This document shows, piece after piece, positions 8,503 to 18,000 of a stretch of 64,000 bases of DNA. The DNA comes from Streptomyces sp. NBC_00390. GTDB lineage: Bacteria > Actinomycetota > Actinomycetes > Streptomycetales > Streptomycetaceae. The number at the start of each line of letters is the position of its first letter. The first letter of the stretch is position 1. The notes beneath the pieces are model-generated. The model had not been told where the DNA came from and searched no databases. It was given only the letters and a program-made list of their open reading frames with translations. The stretch spans positions 5,456,001-5,520,000 of the forward strand of contig NZ_CP107945.1 of assembly GCF_036057275.1 (NCBI RefSeq), in the 5' to 3' direction. The position numbers and the translations under genes are program-made.

Positions 8503-10002
8503 ATGGCTGTCGACTATGCAGTGATCGTCGTCTATCTGGCCGGCATGCTCGGCATGGGCTGGTGGGGCATGCGCCGCGCCAAGTCCAAGAGCGAGTTTCT
8601 GGTGGCGGGCCGCAGGCTCGGCCCCTCGATGTACTCCGGCACCATGGCCGCCATCGTGCTCGGCGGCGCGTCCACCATCGGCGGCGTCGGCCTCGGCTAC
8701 AAGTACGGGCTCTCGGGCGCCTGGATGGTCTTCACCATCGGCCTCGGCCTTCTCGCCCTCTCCATCTTCTTCTCCGCGCGCATCGCGCGGCTGAAGGTCT
8801 ACACCGTCTCCGAGATGCTCGACCTCCGCTACGGCGGCAAGGCCGGTCTGATCACCGGTGTCGTGATGTGGGCCTACACGCTGATGCTCGCGGTCACCTC
8901 GACCATCGCGTACGCCACGATCTTCGACGTCCTCTTCGACATGAACCGGACCGTCGCGATCATCCTCGGCGGCTCGATCGTCGTCGCCTACTCCACGCTC
9001 GGCGGCATGTGGTCGATCACCCTGACCGACATGGTGCAGTTCGTCGTCAAGACGATCGGTGTCCTGCTCCTGCTGCTGCCCATCGCCGTGATCAAGGCCG
9101 GCGGCTTCGCCGAGATGAAGGCGCAGCTGCCCACCGAGTACTTCGCGCCGCTCGGTATCGGCGGTGAGACGATCTTCACCTACGTCCTCATCTACACCTT
9201 CGGCATGCTGATCGGACAGGACATCTGGCAGCGCGTCTTCACCGCCCGCAGCGACCGCACGGCCAAGTGGGGCGGCACCGTCGCCGGTACGTACTGCCTG
9301 GTGTACGCGCTCGCCGGCGCCGTGATCGGCACCGCGGCCAAGGTCCTCTACCCGAAGCTGCCCAACGCGGACGACGCCTTCGCCACCATCGTCAAGGACG
9401 AACTGCCCCTCGGTGTGCGGGGCCTGGTCCTCGCCGCCGCGCTCGCCGCGGTGATGTCCACCTCCTCGGGTGCCCTGATCGCCTGTGCCACCGTCGCCAA
9501 CAACGACATCTGGTCGCGGCTGCGTGGCGCCGTCACCTCCCGCGCCGACGGCGAGGCGCACGACGAGGTCAAGGGCAACCGGATCTTCATCCTGGTGATG
9601 GGCATCGCCGTCATCTGCATCGCGATCGCCCTCAACAACGTGATCGAGGCGCTGACCGTCGCCTACAACCTGCTCGTCGGCGGACTGCTGGTCCCGATCC
9701 TCGGCGGGCTGCTCTGGAAGCGCGGCACCGTGTACGGCGCACTGTCCTCCGTCGTCGTCGGTGGCCTCGCGGTCATCACCCTGATGTGGAAGTACGGCAT
9801 CCTCGCCAACGAGCCCGTCTACTACGGCCTGCTGGCCTCCCTCGCCGCCTACCTGATCGTCAGCCTGGCCACGCCTCCGACGGACCAGGCGGTCCTGGCC
9901 AACTGGCGCGAGCGCCTGGCAGGACGCGGCGGGTCCGAGGCGGACGCCGAGGCCAAGGCTCCGCTGGAGGAGGCGGGCAGTCCCGCAGCCGTACAGAGTT
10001 AA
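8503..10002 (+). CDS. sodium:solute symporter (SSS family)
   Basis: A 499-residue integral membrane transporter with about 13 hydrophobic segments and the SSS fold signatures (DYAVIVVYLAGMLGMGWW at the N-terminus, FLVAGRR near residue 38, and AAALAAVMSTSSGALIACAT near residue 320, the usual SSS signature). It imports a small solute with Na+. AAAGGA lies six bases before the ATG at 8503. It is the first gene of the PucR-flanked operon and sits 53 bp ahead of the ureohydrolase, so the substrate is probably a guanidino compound, amine or amino acid; this is inference from context. Confidence 0.9.
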   Translation: MAVDYAVIVVYLAGMLGMGWWGMRRAKSKSEFLVAGRRLGPSMYSGTMAAIVLGGASTIGGVGLGYKYGLSGAWMVFTIGLGLLALSIFFSARIARLKVYTVSEMLDLRYGGKAGLITGVVMWAYTLMLAVTSTIAYATIFDVLFDMNRTVAIILGGSIVVAYSTLGGMWSITLTDMVQFVVKTIGVLLLLLPIAVIKAGGFAEMKAQLPTEYFAPLGIGGETIFTYVLIYTFGMLIGQDIWQRVFTARSDRTAKWGGTVAGTYCLVYALAGAVIGTAAKVLYPKLPNADDAFATIVKDELPLGVRGLVLAAALAAVMSTSSGALIACATVANNDIWSRLRGAVTSRADGEAHDEVKGNRIFILVMGIAVICIAIALNNVIEALTVAYNLLVGGLLVPILGGLLWKRGTVYGALSSVVVGGLAVITLMWKYGILANEPVYYGLLASLAAYLIVSLATPPTDQAVLANWRERLAGRGGSEADAEAKAPLEEAGSPAAVQS

Positions 10003-10055
10003 AGTCTTAAAACCGCATCGAAGCGCATTGAAGTGCAGGAAAGAAGGCAATTCTC

Positions 10056-11036
10056 ATGAGCAGCAACGACACGCCGCGCGGCCCGATCGACTCGTCCCGT
10101 GTCCCGCGGTACGCCGGACCCGCGACGTTCGCCCGGCTGCCCCGGCTCGACGAGGTCGGCACCACCGATGTCGCCGTGGTCGGCGTTCCCTTCGACGCCG
10201 GGGTCTCCTACCGCCCCGGCGCGCGCTTCGGCGGCAACGCAATCCGTGAGGCGTCGAGGCTCCTGCGCCCCTACAACCCGGCGCAGGACGCCTCGCCCTT
10301 CGCACTCGCCCAGGTCGCGGACGCGGGCGACATCGCGGCCAACCCGTTCAACATCAACGAGGCCGTGGAGACGATCGAGGCCGCGGCGGACGATCTGCTC
10401 GGCACCGGGGCCCGCATGATGACGCTCGGCGGCGACCACACCATCGCCCTGCCGCTGCTGCGCTCGGTCGCCAAGAAGCACGGCCCGGTCGCGCTGCTCC
10501 ACTTCGACGCGCACCTGGACACCTGGGACACCTACTTCGGAGCCGAGTACACCCACGGCACGCCGTTCCGCCGGGCCGTCGAGGAGGGCATCCTCGACAC
10601 CGAGGCGCTCTCCCACGTCGGTATCCGCGGGCCGCTGTACGGCAAGCAGGACCTGACCGACGACGAGAAGATGGGCTTCGGCATCGTCACCTCCTCCGAC
10701 GTCTACCGCCGTGGCGCCGACGAGGTCGCCGATCAGCTGCGCCAGCGCATCGGCGACCGGCCGCTCTACATCTCCATCGACATCGACTGCCTCGACCCGG
10801 CCCACGCCCCGGGTACCGGCACCCCGGAAGCGGGCGGCATGACCTCCCGCGAGCTGCTGGAGATCCTGCGCGGGCTCGCCTCCTGCAACCTCGTCTCCGC
10901 GGACGTCGTCGAGGTCGCCCCGGCGTACGACCACGCCGAGATCACCTCGGTCGCCGCGTCCCACACCGCGTACGAGCTGACCACGATCATGTCCCGCCAG
11001 ATCGCGAAGGCGCGTGAGACGGGCGGGGCGAAGTGA
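10056..11036 (+). CDS. speB: agmatinase-family ureohydrolase
   Basis: A 326-residue enzyme of the arginase/agmatinase/ureohydrolase superfamily, which hydrolyses a guanidino group to urea and an amine. The binuclear Mn(II) ligands are all visible: GGDHT (about residue 127), HFDAHLDTWD (about 149) and IDIDCLDPAHAPGTGTPE (about 240), with the conserved Glu in VEVAPAYD. Motifs do not separate agmatine from guanidinobutyrate, guanidinopropionate or guanidine as substrate. It lies between a symporter and a ThDP enzyme, and the next gene overlaps its stop by GTGA. Confidence 0.9.
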   Translation: MSSNDTPRGPIDSSRVPRYAGPATFARLPRLDEVGTTDVAVVGVPFDAGVSYRPGARFGGNAIREASRLLRPYNPAQDASPFALAQVADAGDIAANPFNINEAVETIEAAADDLLGTGARMMTLGGDHTIALPLLRSVAKKHGPVALLHFDAHLDTWDTYFGAEYTHGTPFRRAVEEGILDTEALSHVGIRGPLYGKQDLTDDEKMGFGIVTSSDVYRRGADEVADQLRQRIGDRPLYISIDIDCLDPAHAPGTGTPEAGGMTSRELLEILRGLASCNLVSADVVEVAPAYDHAEITSVAASHTAYELTTIMSRQIAKARETGGAK

Positions 11037-12715
11037 CGCACGACCACGACATCGATCTGCGCCCCACAAAGGCGCAGACGGTGGCCGCGCTGAACCCGCC
11101 GGCCGGCCGCAACGGCGGTGATCTGGTCGTCGAGACCCTCGAGGGCCTCGGCGCGACCACCGTCTTCGGTCTGCCCGGCCAGCACGCGCTCGGCATGTTC
11201 GACGCCCTGCGCCGCTCGAAGCTCGACTACGTCGGCCTGCGGGTGGAGAACAACGCGGGCTTCGCCGCCGACGCGTACGGCCGCGTCACCGGCCAGGCCG
11301 CCCCTCTGCTGCTGTCCACCGGACCGGGCGCGCTCATGTCGCTGGCCGCACTGCAGGAGTCGGCCGCCGCCTCCGCGCCCGTGCTCGCCATCGGCAGCCA
11401 GGTCCCCACCGCCGGGCTCGGCGGCGGCCGGCACGGCTATCTGCACGAACTGCGCGATCAGCAGGCCTCGTTCCGCGACATCGTGAAGTCCGTGCACACC
11501 GTGCGCACCGCGTCGCAGATACCCTCCGCGATCGCCGCGGCCTGGGAGTCGGCGCTGACGGCCCCGCACGGCCCGGTGTGGGTGGAGATCCCGCAGGACG
11601 TGCTGCTGGCCGAGACGATGCTTCCGGTGGTCACGGCGCTCGACGCGACCCCGGACGATGTCCTCCCGCGCCCCGAACTGACCGCCGTGGCGGCCGACCT
11701 GCTGTCGCGCGCCGTCCGCCCCGTGATCATCGCGGGCGGTGGCGTCGTACGCTCCGACGCGTCCGGCAAGCTGCTGGCGCTGGCGGAGAAGCTGGACGCC
11801 CCGGTCGTGACGACCTTCGGCGGCAAGGGCGCGTTCCCCTGGGAGCACCCGCTGTCGCTGCAGTCCTGGCTCGAGGACCGGCACACGACGGACTTCCTCG
11901 AGGCCGCGGACGTGCTGCTCGTGGTGGGCTCGGGCCTCGGCGAACTGTCCTCGAACTACCACACGTTCGCCCCCCGCGGCCGGGTCGTCCAGATCGAGGC
12001 GGACCTCGGCAAGCTGGAGTCCAACCACGCGGGCCTCGGTATCCACGCGGACGCGCGACTCGCGCTCTCCGCGCTGCTGGAGACCGTGACCGAGCGCGAC
12101 GACCCGTCGGCGGCCGATGCCGTGCGCGACGTGCTCTCCCGAGTGCGCGAGCGGATCGCGTCCCAGGAGCTCACGCTGGAGCAGCGGGTGCTGGCGTCGG
12201 TCCGCGAGGCGCTGCCGGACACGTCCCCCAGCTTCTGGGACATGACGATCCTGGCGTACTGGGCCTGGTCGGCGTTCGACGCCCGCCACCCGAACACGAT
12301 GCATTCGGCCCAGGGTGCGGGCGGCCTCGGCTACGGCTTCCCGGCCGCCCTCGGCGCGGCGGCGGCCGACCCCACCCGTCCGGTCCTCGCCGTGTCCGGC
12401 GACGGCGGCGCGATGTACTCGATCGCGGAGCTGGCGACGGCCCGGCAGTACGACTTCCCGGTCACCTGGCTGATCGTGGACGACGGCGGCTACGGCATCC
12501 TGCGCGAGTACATGACCGACGCCTTCGGTGAGGCGACGGCGACGGAGCTGTCCCGCCCGGACTTCGTGGCGCTGGCGGAGTCCTTCGGCGTCCCGGCGAC
12601 GCGCACGAGCGTCGAATCGCTGACGGAGGACCTGGAGAAAGCCTTCGCGGAGCCGGGCCCGTCGGTGGTCGTACTCCCCGCAGTCCTGCGGATGTTCGCC
12701 CCGACGCACGCGTAG
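11033..12715 (+). CDS. thiamine-diphosphate enzyme (acetolactate synthase-like)
   Basis: A 560-residue ThDP-dependent enzyme with the three domains of acetohydroxyacid synthase large subunits. The ThDP-activating Glu is near residue 71 (LRVENNAGFAADAYGR). The diphosphate/Mg site starts at SGDGGAMYSIAELATA (about residue 460) and closes with VDDGGYG. No regulatory-subunit gene is nearby, so a catabolic decarboxylase or ligase acting on the carbon skeleton freed by the ureohydrolase is more likely than branched-chain biosynthesis. GTG start overlaps the ureohydrolase stop, implying coupled translation. Followed by a strong terminator. Confidence 0.85.
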   Translation: MTHDHDIDLRPTKAQTVAALNPPAGRNGGDLVVETLEGLGATTVFGLPGQHALGMFDALRRSKLDYVGLRVENNAGFAADAYGRVTGQAAPLLLSTGPGALMSLAALQESAAASAPVLAIGSQVPTAGLGGGRHGYLHELRDQQASFRDIVKSVHTVRTASQIPSAIAAAWESALTAPHGPVWVEIPQDVLLAETMLPVVTALDATPDDVLPRPELTAVAADLLSRAVRPVIIAGGGVVRSDASGKLLALAEKLDAPVVTTFGGKGAFPWEHPLSLQSWLEDRHTTDFLEAADVLLVVGSGLGELSSNYHTFAPRGRVVQIEADLGKLESNHAGLGIHADARLALSALLETVTERDDPSAADAVRDVLSRVRERIASQELTLEQRVLASVREALPDTSPSFWDMTILAYWAWSAFDARHPNTMHSAQGAGGLGYGFPAALGAAAADPTRPVLAVSGDGGAMYSIAELATARQYDFPVTWLIVDDGGYGILREYMTDAFGEATATELSRPDFVALAESFGVPATRTSVESLTEDLEKAFAEPGPSVVVLPAVLRMFAPTHA

Positions 12716-12739
12716 TCCCGGCCCAGACCTCGGTGACCA

Positions 12740-12788
12740 CCCGGCCCCGCCGTTCCCCTCCCCCGGGGCGGCGGGGCCGGGCCCTTTT
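12740..12788. terminator. bidirectional hairpin terminator
   Basis: A perfect 12-bp stem (12741-12752 with 12769-12780, arms CCGGCCCCGCCG / CGGCGGGGCCGG) followed by TTTT at 12785. It separates the ThDP-enzyme operon from a convergent small gene. Confidence 0.8.
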
Positions 12789-12809
12789 GCCTCTCCTGCG
12801 CCGTCCGCC

Positions 12810-13223
12810 TCAGCCTTCCGCCGTGACGGTGGTGTCGGCGAACGAGTGGTGCTCGTGCGAGACGACCCAGCGGCCCTGCTCCTTGCGGAGCCCGACGGTG
12901 AGGCGGAGGCGGTACTCGGGGTGCTCCGCGAGCTCCTGAGGGGTCCCGCAGCGCAGCAGGGCGTACGCGAAGGCGGTGTCGTCGCCGGCGGTGATGTCGA
13001 GGGACAGGATGTCGAACGCCGCGCCCTTCGCCTGCCACTCGAAGAAGGGCGGCCACGTCCGGCGGTAGGCGTCGCGGCCGCGGACTCCGTCGTGGGGCGG
13101 TGGTACGTCGAACATCACGATGTCCTCGGTGTGGTCCGCCAGGACCCCGTCCAGGTCGCCCTTGTGGACCGCTGCCGCCCACTGCTCGATCAAGGTCCGG
13201 ATCTGCTCTTCGTCGCTGGTCAT
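12810..13223 (-). CDS. SnoaL/DUF4440-like NTF2-fold protein
   Basis: A 137-residue protein with the NTF2-like signature of the SnoaL-like or DUF4440 group: an N-terminal helix (EEQIRTLIEQWAAAVHKGD), then HTEDIVMFDVPPPHDGVRGRDAYRR and a C-terminal strand QGRWVVSHEHHS. Members bind small ligands in a cone-shaped cavity; several are ketosteroid-isomerase-like, but the substrate cannot be predicted. AGGAG lies eight bases before the ATG at 13223, making it better than the upstream ATG at 13238. Downstream is the terminator shared with the ThDP enzyme. Confidence 0.8.
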   Translation of the reverse strand: MTSDEEQIRTLIEQWAAAVHKGDLDGVLADHTEDIVMFDVPPPHDGVRGRDAYRRTWPPFFEWQAKGAAFDILSLDITAGDDTAFAYALLRCGTPQELAEHPEYRLRLTVGLRKEQGRWVVSHEHHSFADTTVTAEG

Positions 13224-13292
13224 GGCTCGGCTCCTCATCCAGATCGGGTACAGGGATGACTCCCCTGCGCACCGGAAGTCATCGCCGGCCGG

Positions 13293-13649
13293 TCACCGGT
13301 CCCGCCATTCGCCCGCGATGTCGTCGGCATCCTTCCCGTTGCGCGCGGCGAGGGCGGCGACGTCCACGCCGTGGCCGGTGAGGACGCCGTCGATGTACTC
13401 GCACAGCTCCTCGCGCTCGATGGTGCAGTACGCGCCGTGCTCCTCGTCGATGCCGTTGAGGGCGAGCACGACCCGCTCGACGGCTGCGAGCAGCTGCGCG
13501 TCGGACGCCGGCCTCAGGGCGCGTATCTCGGCCTCGTACGCCTCAAGGGCGGTATCGGTGGCGTCCAGCAGGGCAGGTGTGTAGAGCTCGGCGGCGCTCG
13601 CGTCCCCGGAGGCCTCGGCACGCCATGCTGTCGATGGTCTGTCCGTCAT
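13293..13649 (-). CDS. hypothetical acidic protein
   Basis: A 118-residue, strongly acidic, probably all-helical soluble protein. Visible features are ERVVLALNGIDEEHGAYCTIER (given here as ERVVLALNGIDE then CTIEREELCEYID) and a C-terminal NGKDADDIAGEWRDR. The central part resembles small proteins that follow other actinobacterial genes of unknown role; I do not recognise a domain. It starts 47 bp after the stop of the Cas11-like gene on the same strand, so the two may share a transcript. Confidence 0.65.
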   Translation of the reverse strand: MTDRPSTAWRAEASGDASAAELYTPALLDATDTALEAYEAEIRALRPASDAQLLAAVERVVLALNGIDEEHGAYCTIEREELCEYIDGVLTGHGVDVAALAARNGKDADDIAGEWRDR

Positions 13650-13696
13650 ACCGCGACCGTACCGCCGGGCACCGACAACCCGACGTCACCTCGATG

Positions 13697-14068
13697 TCAA
13701 CTCAGCAACTCACCGTGCGCGTCCGTGCACTTGGTCATCTGCTGGGCGTAGCCCTCGTCGAACGCGGTTCGCTGCCGGCCGTCGAGAGATCCTGGCAGCC
13801 GGCCCCTGGGGGGCAGGAGGTCCGGTATCGACCGGAACAACTCCTCGGCGGCTGCACCGTACTTGTTCCCGCGGCCGTGCGCTTTGAGCAGAAGCCGACC
13901 CGCTTCGTCCAGCAGATCCGGCAGGAATTTCGACGGGCTGGTCCGGACCTTGTCGTAGGGGCGCAGTGCTTCCAGCTTCCAGCGTGCGGCGCCCACGGCC
14001 CGCAGCGCCCGCAGCGTGGCGTACAGCTGACCGCACAGATGGCCGGGGCTCGGCCGGGCGTCGGGCAT
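13697..14068 (-). CDS. orphan protein resembling the C-terminal (Cas11-like) part of Cas8c/Csd1
   Basis: A 123-residue protein whose order of motifs follows the C-terminal helical region of the type I-C protein Cas8c/Csd1 as I recall it: GQLYATLRALRA (family: GRLxAxLExxQ), then LRPYDKVRTSPSKFLPDLL (family: RYYGAASxxPxxVFPRLL), a LLLKAHGRG segment (family: HHLAKL), and GSLDGRQRTAFDEGYAQQ (family: LxLxEQxxFALGYYHQ). In type I-C systems this region is also made separately as the small subunit Cas11c. Here it stands alone with no cas gene or repeat array in the window. GGAGG six bases before the ATG gives a strong start. Homology is inferred by eye and needs a profile search. Confidence 0.55.
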   Translation of the reverse strand: MPDARPSPGHLCGQLYATLRALRAVGAARWKLEALRPYDKVRTSPSKFLPDLLDEAGRLLLKAHGRGNKYGAAAEELFRSIPDLLPPRGRLPGSLDGRQRTAFDEGYAQQMTKCTDAHGELLS

Positions 14069-14136
14069 GCTCCTCCTCCGGTCCGACGACAGCCGTAGGT
14101 GCCTACCCAGCGAGCGCCCGCTCTAGGCTGCGGCGC

Positions 14137-14358
14137 ATGGTGCCCCCCGCGCGATCCGCCCACCCCGCCCTGACGGTCGTTCTGAGTGGCGCGGTGGACG
14201 ATCACATGGCGGAGGCAGCCGCGCGTTGGGTCCGGGCACGGGCCGAGGAGCGGGAGCCGATCGAGATCGACGTGGCCGAGGCGATCCTGACCGGCCTGGC
14301 GGCGCTGGCCCGTGGTGCGGTCGAGGCAGGGCTCACGCTCTACTGCTGGATGGCGTAG
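14137..14358 (+). CDS. small hypothetical protein (73 aa)
   Basis: A short plus-strand ORF, divergent from the Cas11-like gene, coding for a probably helical 73-residue protein (VLSGAVDDHMAEAAARWV, EPIEIDVAEAILTGLAALARG, ending TLYCWMA). The amphipathic composition and high third-position G+C support coding, but the ribosome site (TAGG, far upstream) is weak. No family recognised. Confidence 0.5.
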   Translation: MVPPARSAHPALTVVLSGAVDDHMAEAAARWVRARAEEREPIEIDVAEAILTGLAALARGAVEAGLTLYCWMA

Positions 14359-14449
14359 GCGTTCCCCCTGGGGATGCAGGATTGCAGTTCAGGTGCGTGC
14401 CGAACCACCGCGCGCGGCGCGGCCGGACGAAGACCGGACCCGGGTCCGC

Positions 14450-14875
14450 CTACGGCCGGGCTTCGCGCTCGTCCGCCGACGCGAGGACTCTTCGCAGGCG
14501 GGCGATGCCCGCACGCCATGATTCGCCGTGAGGGGTCTCGTCCCAGAGATCCATCAGCTCGGACGGCTCGGTGAGCGTCCGGTCGAGCGCCTGGACCGCG
14601 AGGCGGCGCAGGTCCGGCGGCAGAGCGGGGATCGGTTCGTCGGGGCCGTACGGCGTGGTCACCGCATCGCCCCCGGGGCACTGGGCGGCGATCAACGCTG
14701 CGGCGGCGACGGCCTCGACCGCCTCGTCGCTGTCCAGGTAGTCCTCGGTCCCTGTCGTCCGAAGCAGGGTCTCGCGCAGGACGCCCGGCCGCTCGCTCTC
14801 GGCGGCGTCGTCCAGCATGCCCGAGAAATCCGCAGCGGTGTCGTTGTCGAAGTGGCCGGTGTCCCAGGTGCCCAT
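14450..14875 (-). CDS. DUF4259 domain protein
   Basis: A 141-residue protein opening with MGTWDTGHFDNDTAADF, the hallmark start of DUF4259 proteins, followed by acidic helices with DYLDSDEAVEAVAAAALIAA and SELMDLWDE. DUF4259 proteins are common in Streptomyces and have no established function. AAGGGAA lies just before the ATG. It is monocistronic and divergent from the ABC transporter gene at 15076. Confidence 0.88.
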   Translation of the reverse strand: MGTWDTGHFDNDTAADFSGMLDDAAESERPGVLRETLLRTTGTEDYLDSDEAVEAVAAAALIAAQCPGGDAVTTPYGPDEPIPALPPDLRRLAVQALDRTLTEPSELMDLWDETPHGESWRAGIARLRRVLASADEREARP

Positions 14876-15075
14876 GGCTTCCCTTCGTCGAGTGCGTGAT
14901 CGTTTGCCGGTACCCGCATCGTGACAGGGGGCACTGACACCGCCGGGGGACCAGGACCTCGGTCGGACCCACCTCGGACCTGAGACCGGTGTTTGTGGCG
15001 GAGGGATGAAATCCGCATCCTCCGGCGTTGGTGCCTTCCGGAAGATCAGGTCCGAAATCCGACGGGGAGGCCCAC

Positions 15076-18000
15076 GTGGCGGCAGAGCAAGGGTGGGGGC
15101 GGCGGCTGGCCGGTTATGCGTGGCGGTACCGGCGAAACGTGCTGCTCGCGCTCGGGTCGTCTCTCGTCGGCATGGCCGTCATGGCCCTTGTGCCGCTGAT
15201 CACCAAGGTCGTCATCGACGACGTCATCGGGGGCGGCACCCGGTCGCTCGCCGTGTGGACCGGGCTGCTCGTCGCCGCCGCCGCGGTCATATACGTGCTC
15301 ACCTACGTCCGCCGCTACTACGGCGGACGTCTCGCGCTCGACGTCCAGCACGACCTGCGCACCGAGATGTACCGGACCATCACCCGGCTCGACGGGCGGC
15401 GGCAGGACGAGCTGTCGACCGGGCAGGTCGTCGGGCGGGCCACCAGCGATCTCCAGCTCATCCAGGGGCTGCTGTTCATGCTCCCGATGACCATCGGGAA
15501 CGTCCTGCTCTTCCTCATCTCCCTCATCGTCATGGCGTGGCTGTCCCTGCCGCTGACCCTGATCGCGATCGCCGTCGCCCCCGCCCTCTGGTACATCGCC
15601 AAGCGCAGCCGCACCCGCCTGCATCCCGCCACCTGGTACGCGCAGAGCCAGGCCGCCGCCGTCGCCGGTGTCGTCGACGGAGCCGTAGCCGGCGTGCGGG
15701 TGGTCAAGGGGTTCGGGCAGGAGGACCAGGAGACCGGGAAGCTCAGGGAGGTCGGGCGCAAGCTGTTCGCGGGACGGCTCCGGACGATCCGGCTGAACGC
15801 CCGGTACACCCCGGCCCTGCAGGCCGTACCCGCTCTCGGGCAGGTCGCCATGCTCGCGCTCGGCGGCTGGCTGGCCACCCGCGGCGAGATCACCCTCGGT
15901 ACGTTCGTGGCCTTCTCCACCTATCTCGCGCAGCTCGTCGGGCCGGTACGCATGCTCGCCGTGGTGCTCACCGTCGGCCAGCAGGCGCGGGCCGGCGTCG
16001 AGCGCGTCCTGGAGCTCATCGACACCGAGCCGACCCTGCGCGAGGGGACCAAGGAGCTGCCCCCGGACGCCGAGGCCACCGTCGAGTTCGACGACGTGAG
16101 CTTCGCGTACGAGGACGGCCGTCCCGTCCTCGACGGGTTCTCGCTCGAGATCCGGCCCGGCGAGACCGTCGCCGTCGTCGGTTCCTCCGGCAGCGGCAAG
16201 TCCACCGTCTCGCTGCTGCTGCCGCGCTTCTACGACGTCACCCACGGCGCGGTCCTCGTCGGCGGCCACGATGTGCGCGAGCTGACCTTCGACTCGCTGC
16301 GGGCCGCCATCGGGCTGGTGCCCGAGGACAGCTTCCTGTTCTCCGACACCGTGCGCGCCAACATCGCGTACGGAAAGCCCGGCGCGACGCAGGAGGAGAT
16401 CGAGACCGCCGCCCGCGCCGCCCAGGCGGACCGTTTCATCACCGAGCTGCCGGGCGGCTACGACACCAAGGTCGGCGAGCACGGCCTCACCCTCTCCGGC
16501 GGCCAGCGCCAGCGCATCGCCCTGGCCCGCGCGATCCTCACCGACCCCCGGCTGCTGCTCCTCGACGACGCCACCTCCGCCGTGGACGCCCGCGTCGAGC
16601 ACGAGATCCACGAAGCGCTCAAGCAGGTGATGGCAGGGCGTACGACGCTGCTCATCGCGCACCGGCGCTCCACCCTCGGGCTCGCCGACCGTATCGCCGT
16701 CCTGGACGGCGGCCGGCTCGCCGACATCGGCACGCACGAGGAGCTGGAGCGGCGCTCGGCCCTGTACCGGCGGCTGCTGACCGACCCGGACGAGCTGGGC
16801 GGGGTGTCGCCCGGTCACCTGCCGGTACGCCCGGCCCCGGAGCCGGACGAGGAGCGCACCGTACGAGACGAGCTCGAGGCCGAGTTCGACGTCGAGCGCG
16901 GCATCACCCCGCGCCTGTGGGTACGCGACGAGAACGCGCAGGAGTCCGAGGAGCCCGGCGCCACCCCCGAACTGCTCGCCCAGGTCGCGGCGTTGCCCCC
17001 GGCCACCGACACCCCCGACATCGACGAGGCCCGCGCGACGCGGCCCGAGCACGACGGGGCGCACGGCGAAGGAGGACGGCTGCGGCGCCTGCTGCGCGGC
17101 TTCGGGATGCCGCTGCTGCTCAGCCTGCTGCTGGTCGCCGTCGACGCGGGCATGGGCCTGCTGCTGCCGATCCTGATCCGGCACGGCATCGACGACGGCG
17201 TCGAGCAGGCCGCACTCGGCGCGGTCTGGGCGGCATCCGTCCTCGCGCTGGTCACGGTCGTGATCCAGTGGGCCGGGCAGATCGGCGCGATGCGGATGGC
17301 GGGCCGCACCGGCGAACGTGTCCTGTACTCCCTGCGCCTGAAGATCTTCGCGCAGCTCCAGCGGCTCGGACTCGACTACTACGAGCGTGAGCTCAGCGGC
17401 CGGATCATGACCCGGATGACGACGGACGTGGACGCCCTGTCCACCTTCCTGCAGACGGGCCTGGTCACGGCCTTCGTCTCGGTCGTCACCTTCTTCGGCA
17501 TCATGGCCGCCCTCGTCGTCATCGATGTGCAGCTGGCCCTGGTGGTCTTCGCCACGCTGCCCGTCCTGATCGTCGGCACCTACTTCTTCCGCAAGCAGAG
17601 CGTGAAGGCGTACGAGCTGGCCCGCGAGCGCATCAGCGCCGTCAACGCCGACCTCCAGGAGTCGGTCTCCGGGCTGCGGATCGTGCAGGCGTTCCGCCGC
17701 GAGCACGACGGCGTCGGCCACTACGCAGCCGGCAGCGACAGCTACCGTCAGGCCCGGGTACGCGGCCAGTGGCTGATCTCGGTCTACTTCCCCTTCGTCC
17801 AGCTGCTGGCGTCCGTCGCCGCCGCGGCCGTACTGATCGTCGGCGCGGGCCGGATCGAGGCGGGCACACTCACCACCGGCGCGCTGGTCGCCTATCTCCT
17901 CTACATCGACCTGTTCTTCGCCCCCGTGCAGCAGCTCTCCCAGGTCTTCGACGGCTACCAGCAGGCGGCCGTCTCGCTCGGACGTGTCCAGGAGCTTCTC

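Noticed and set aside
8362..10050. N-terminal extension of the PucR frame through the symporter gene
   Set aside because: The extension is His/Asp/Gly-rich shadow sequence antisense to the symporter; the PucR domain begins right after the ATG at 8361.
13697..14358. A CRISPR-Cas locus around the Cas11-like gene
   Set aside because: No repeat-spacer array, no Cas5, Cas7, Cas3 or adaptation gene is present in the window.
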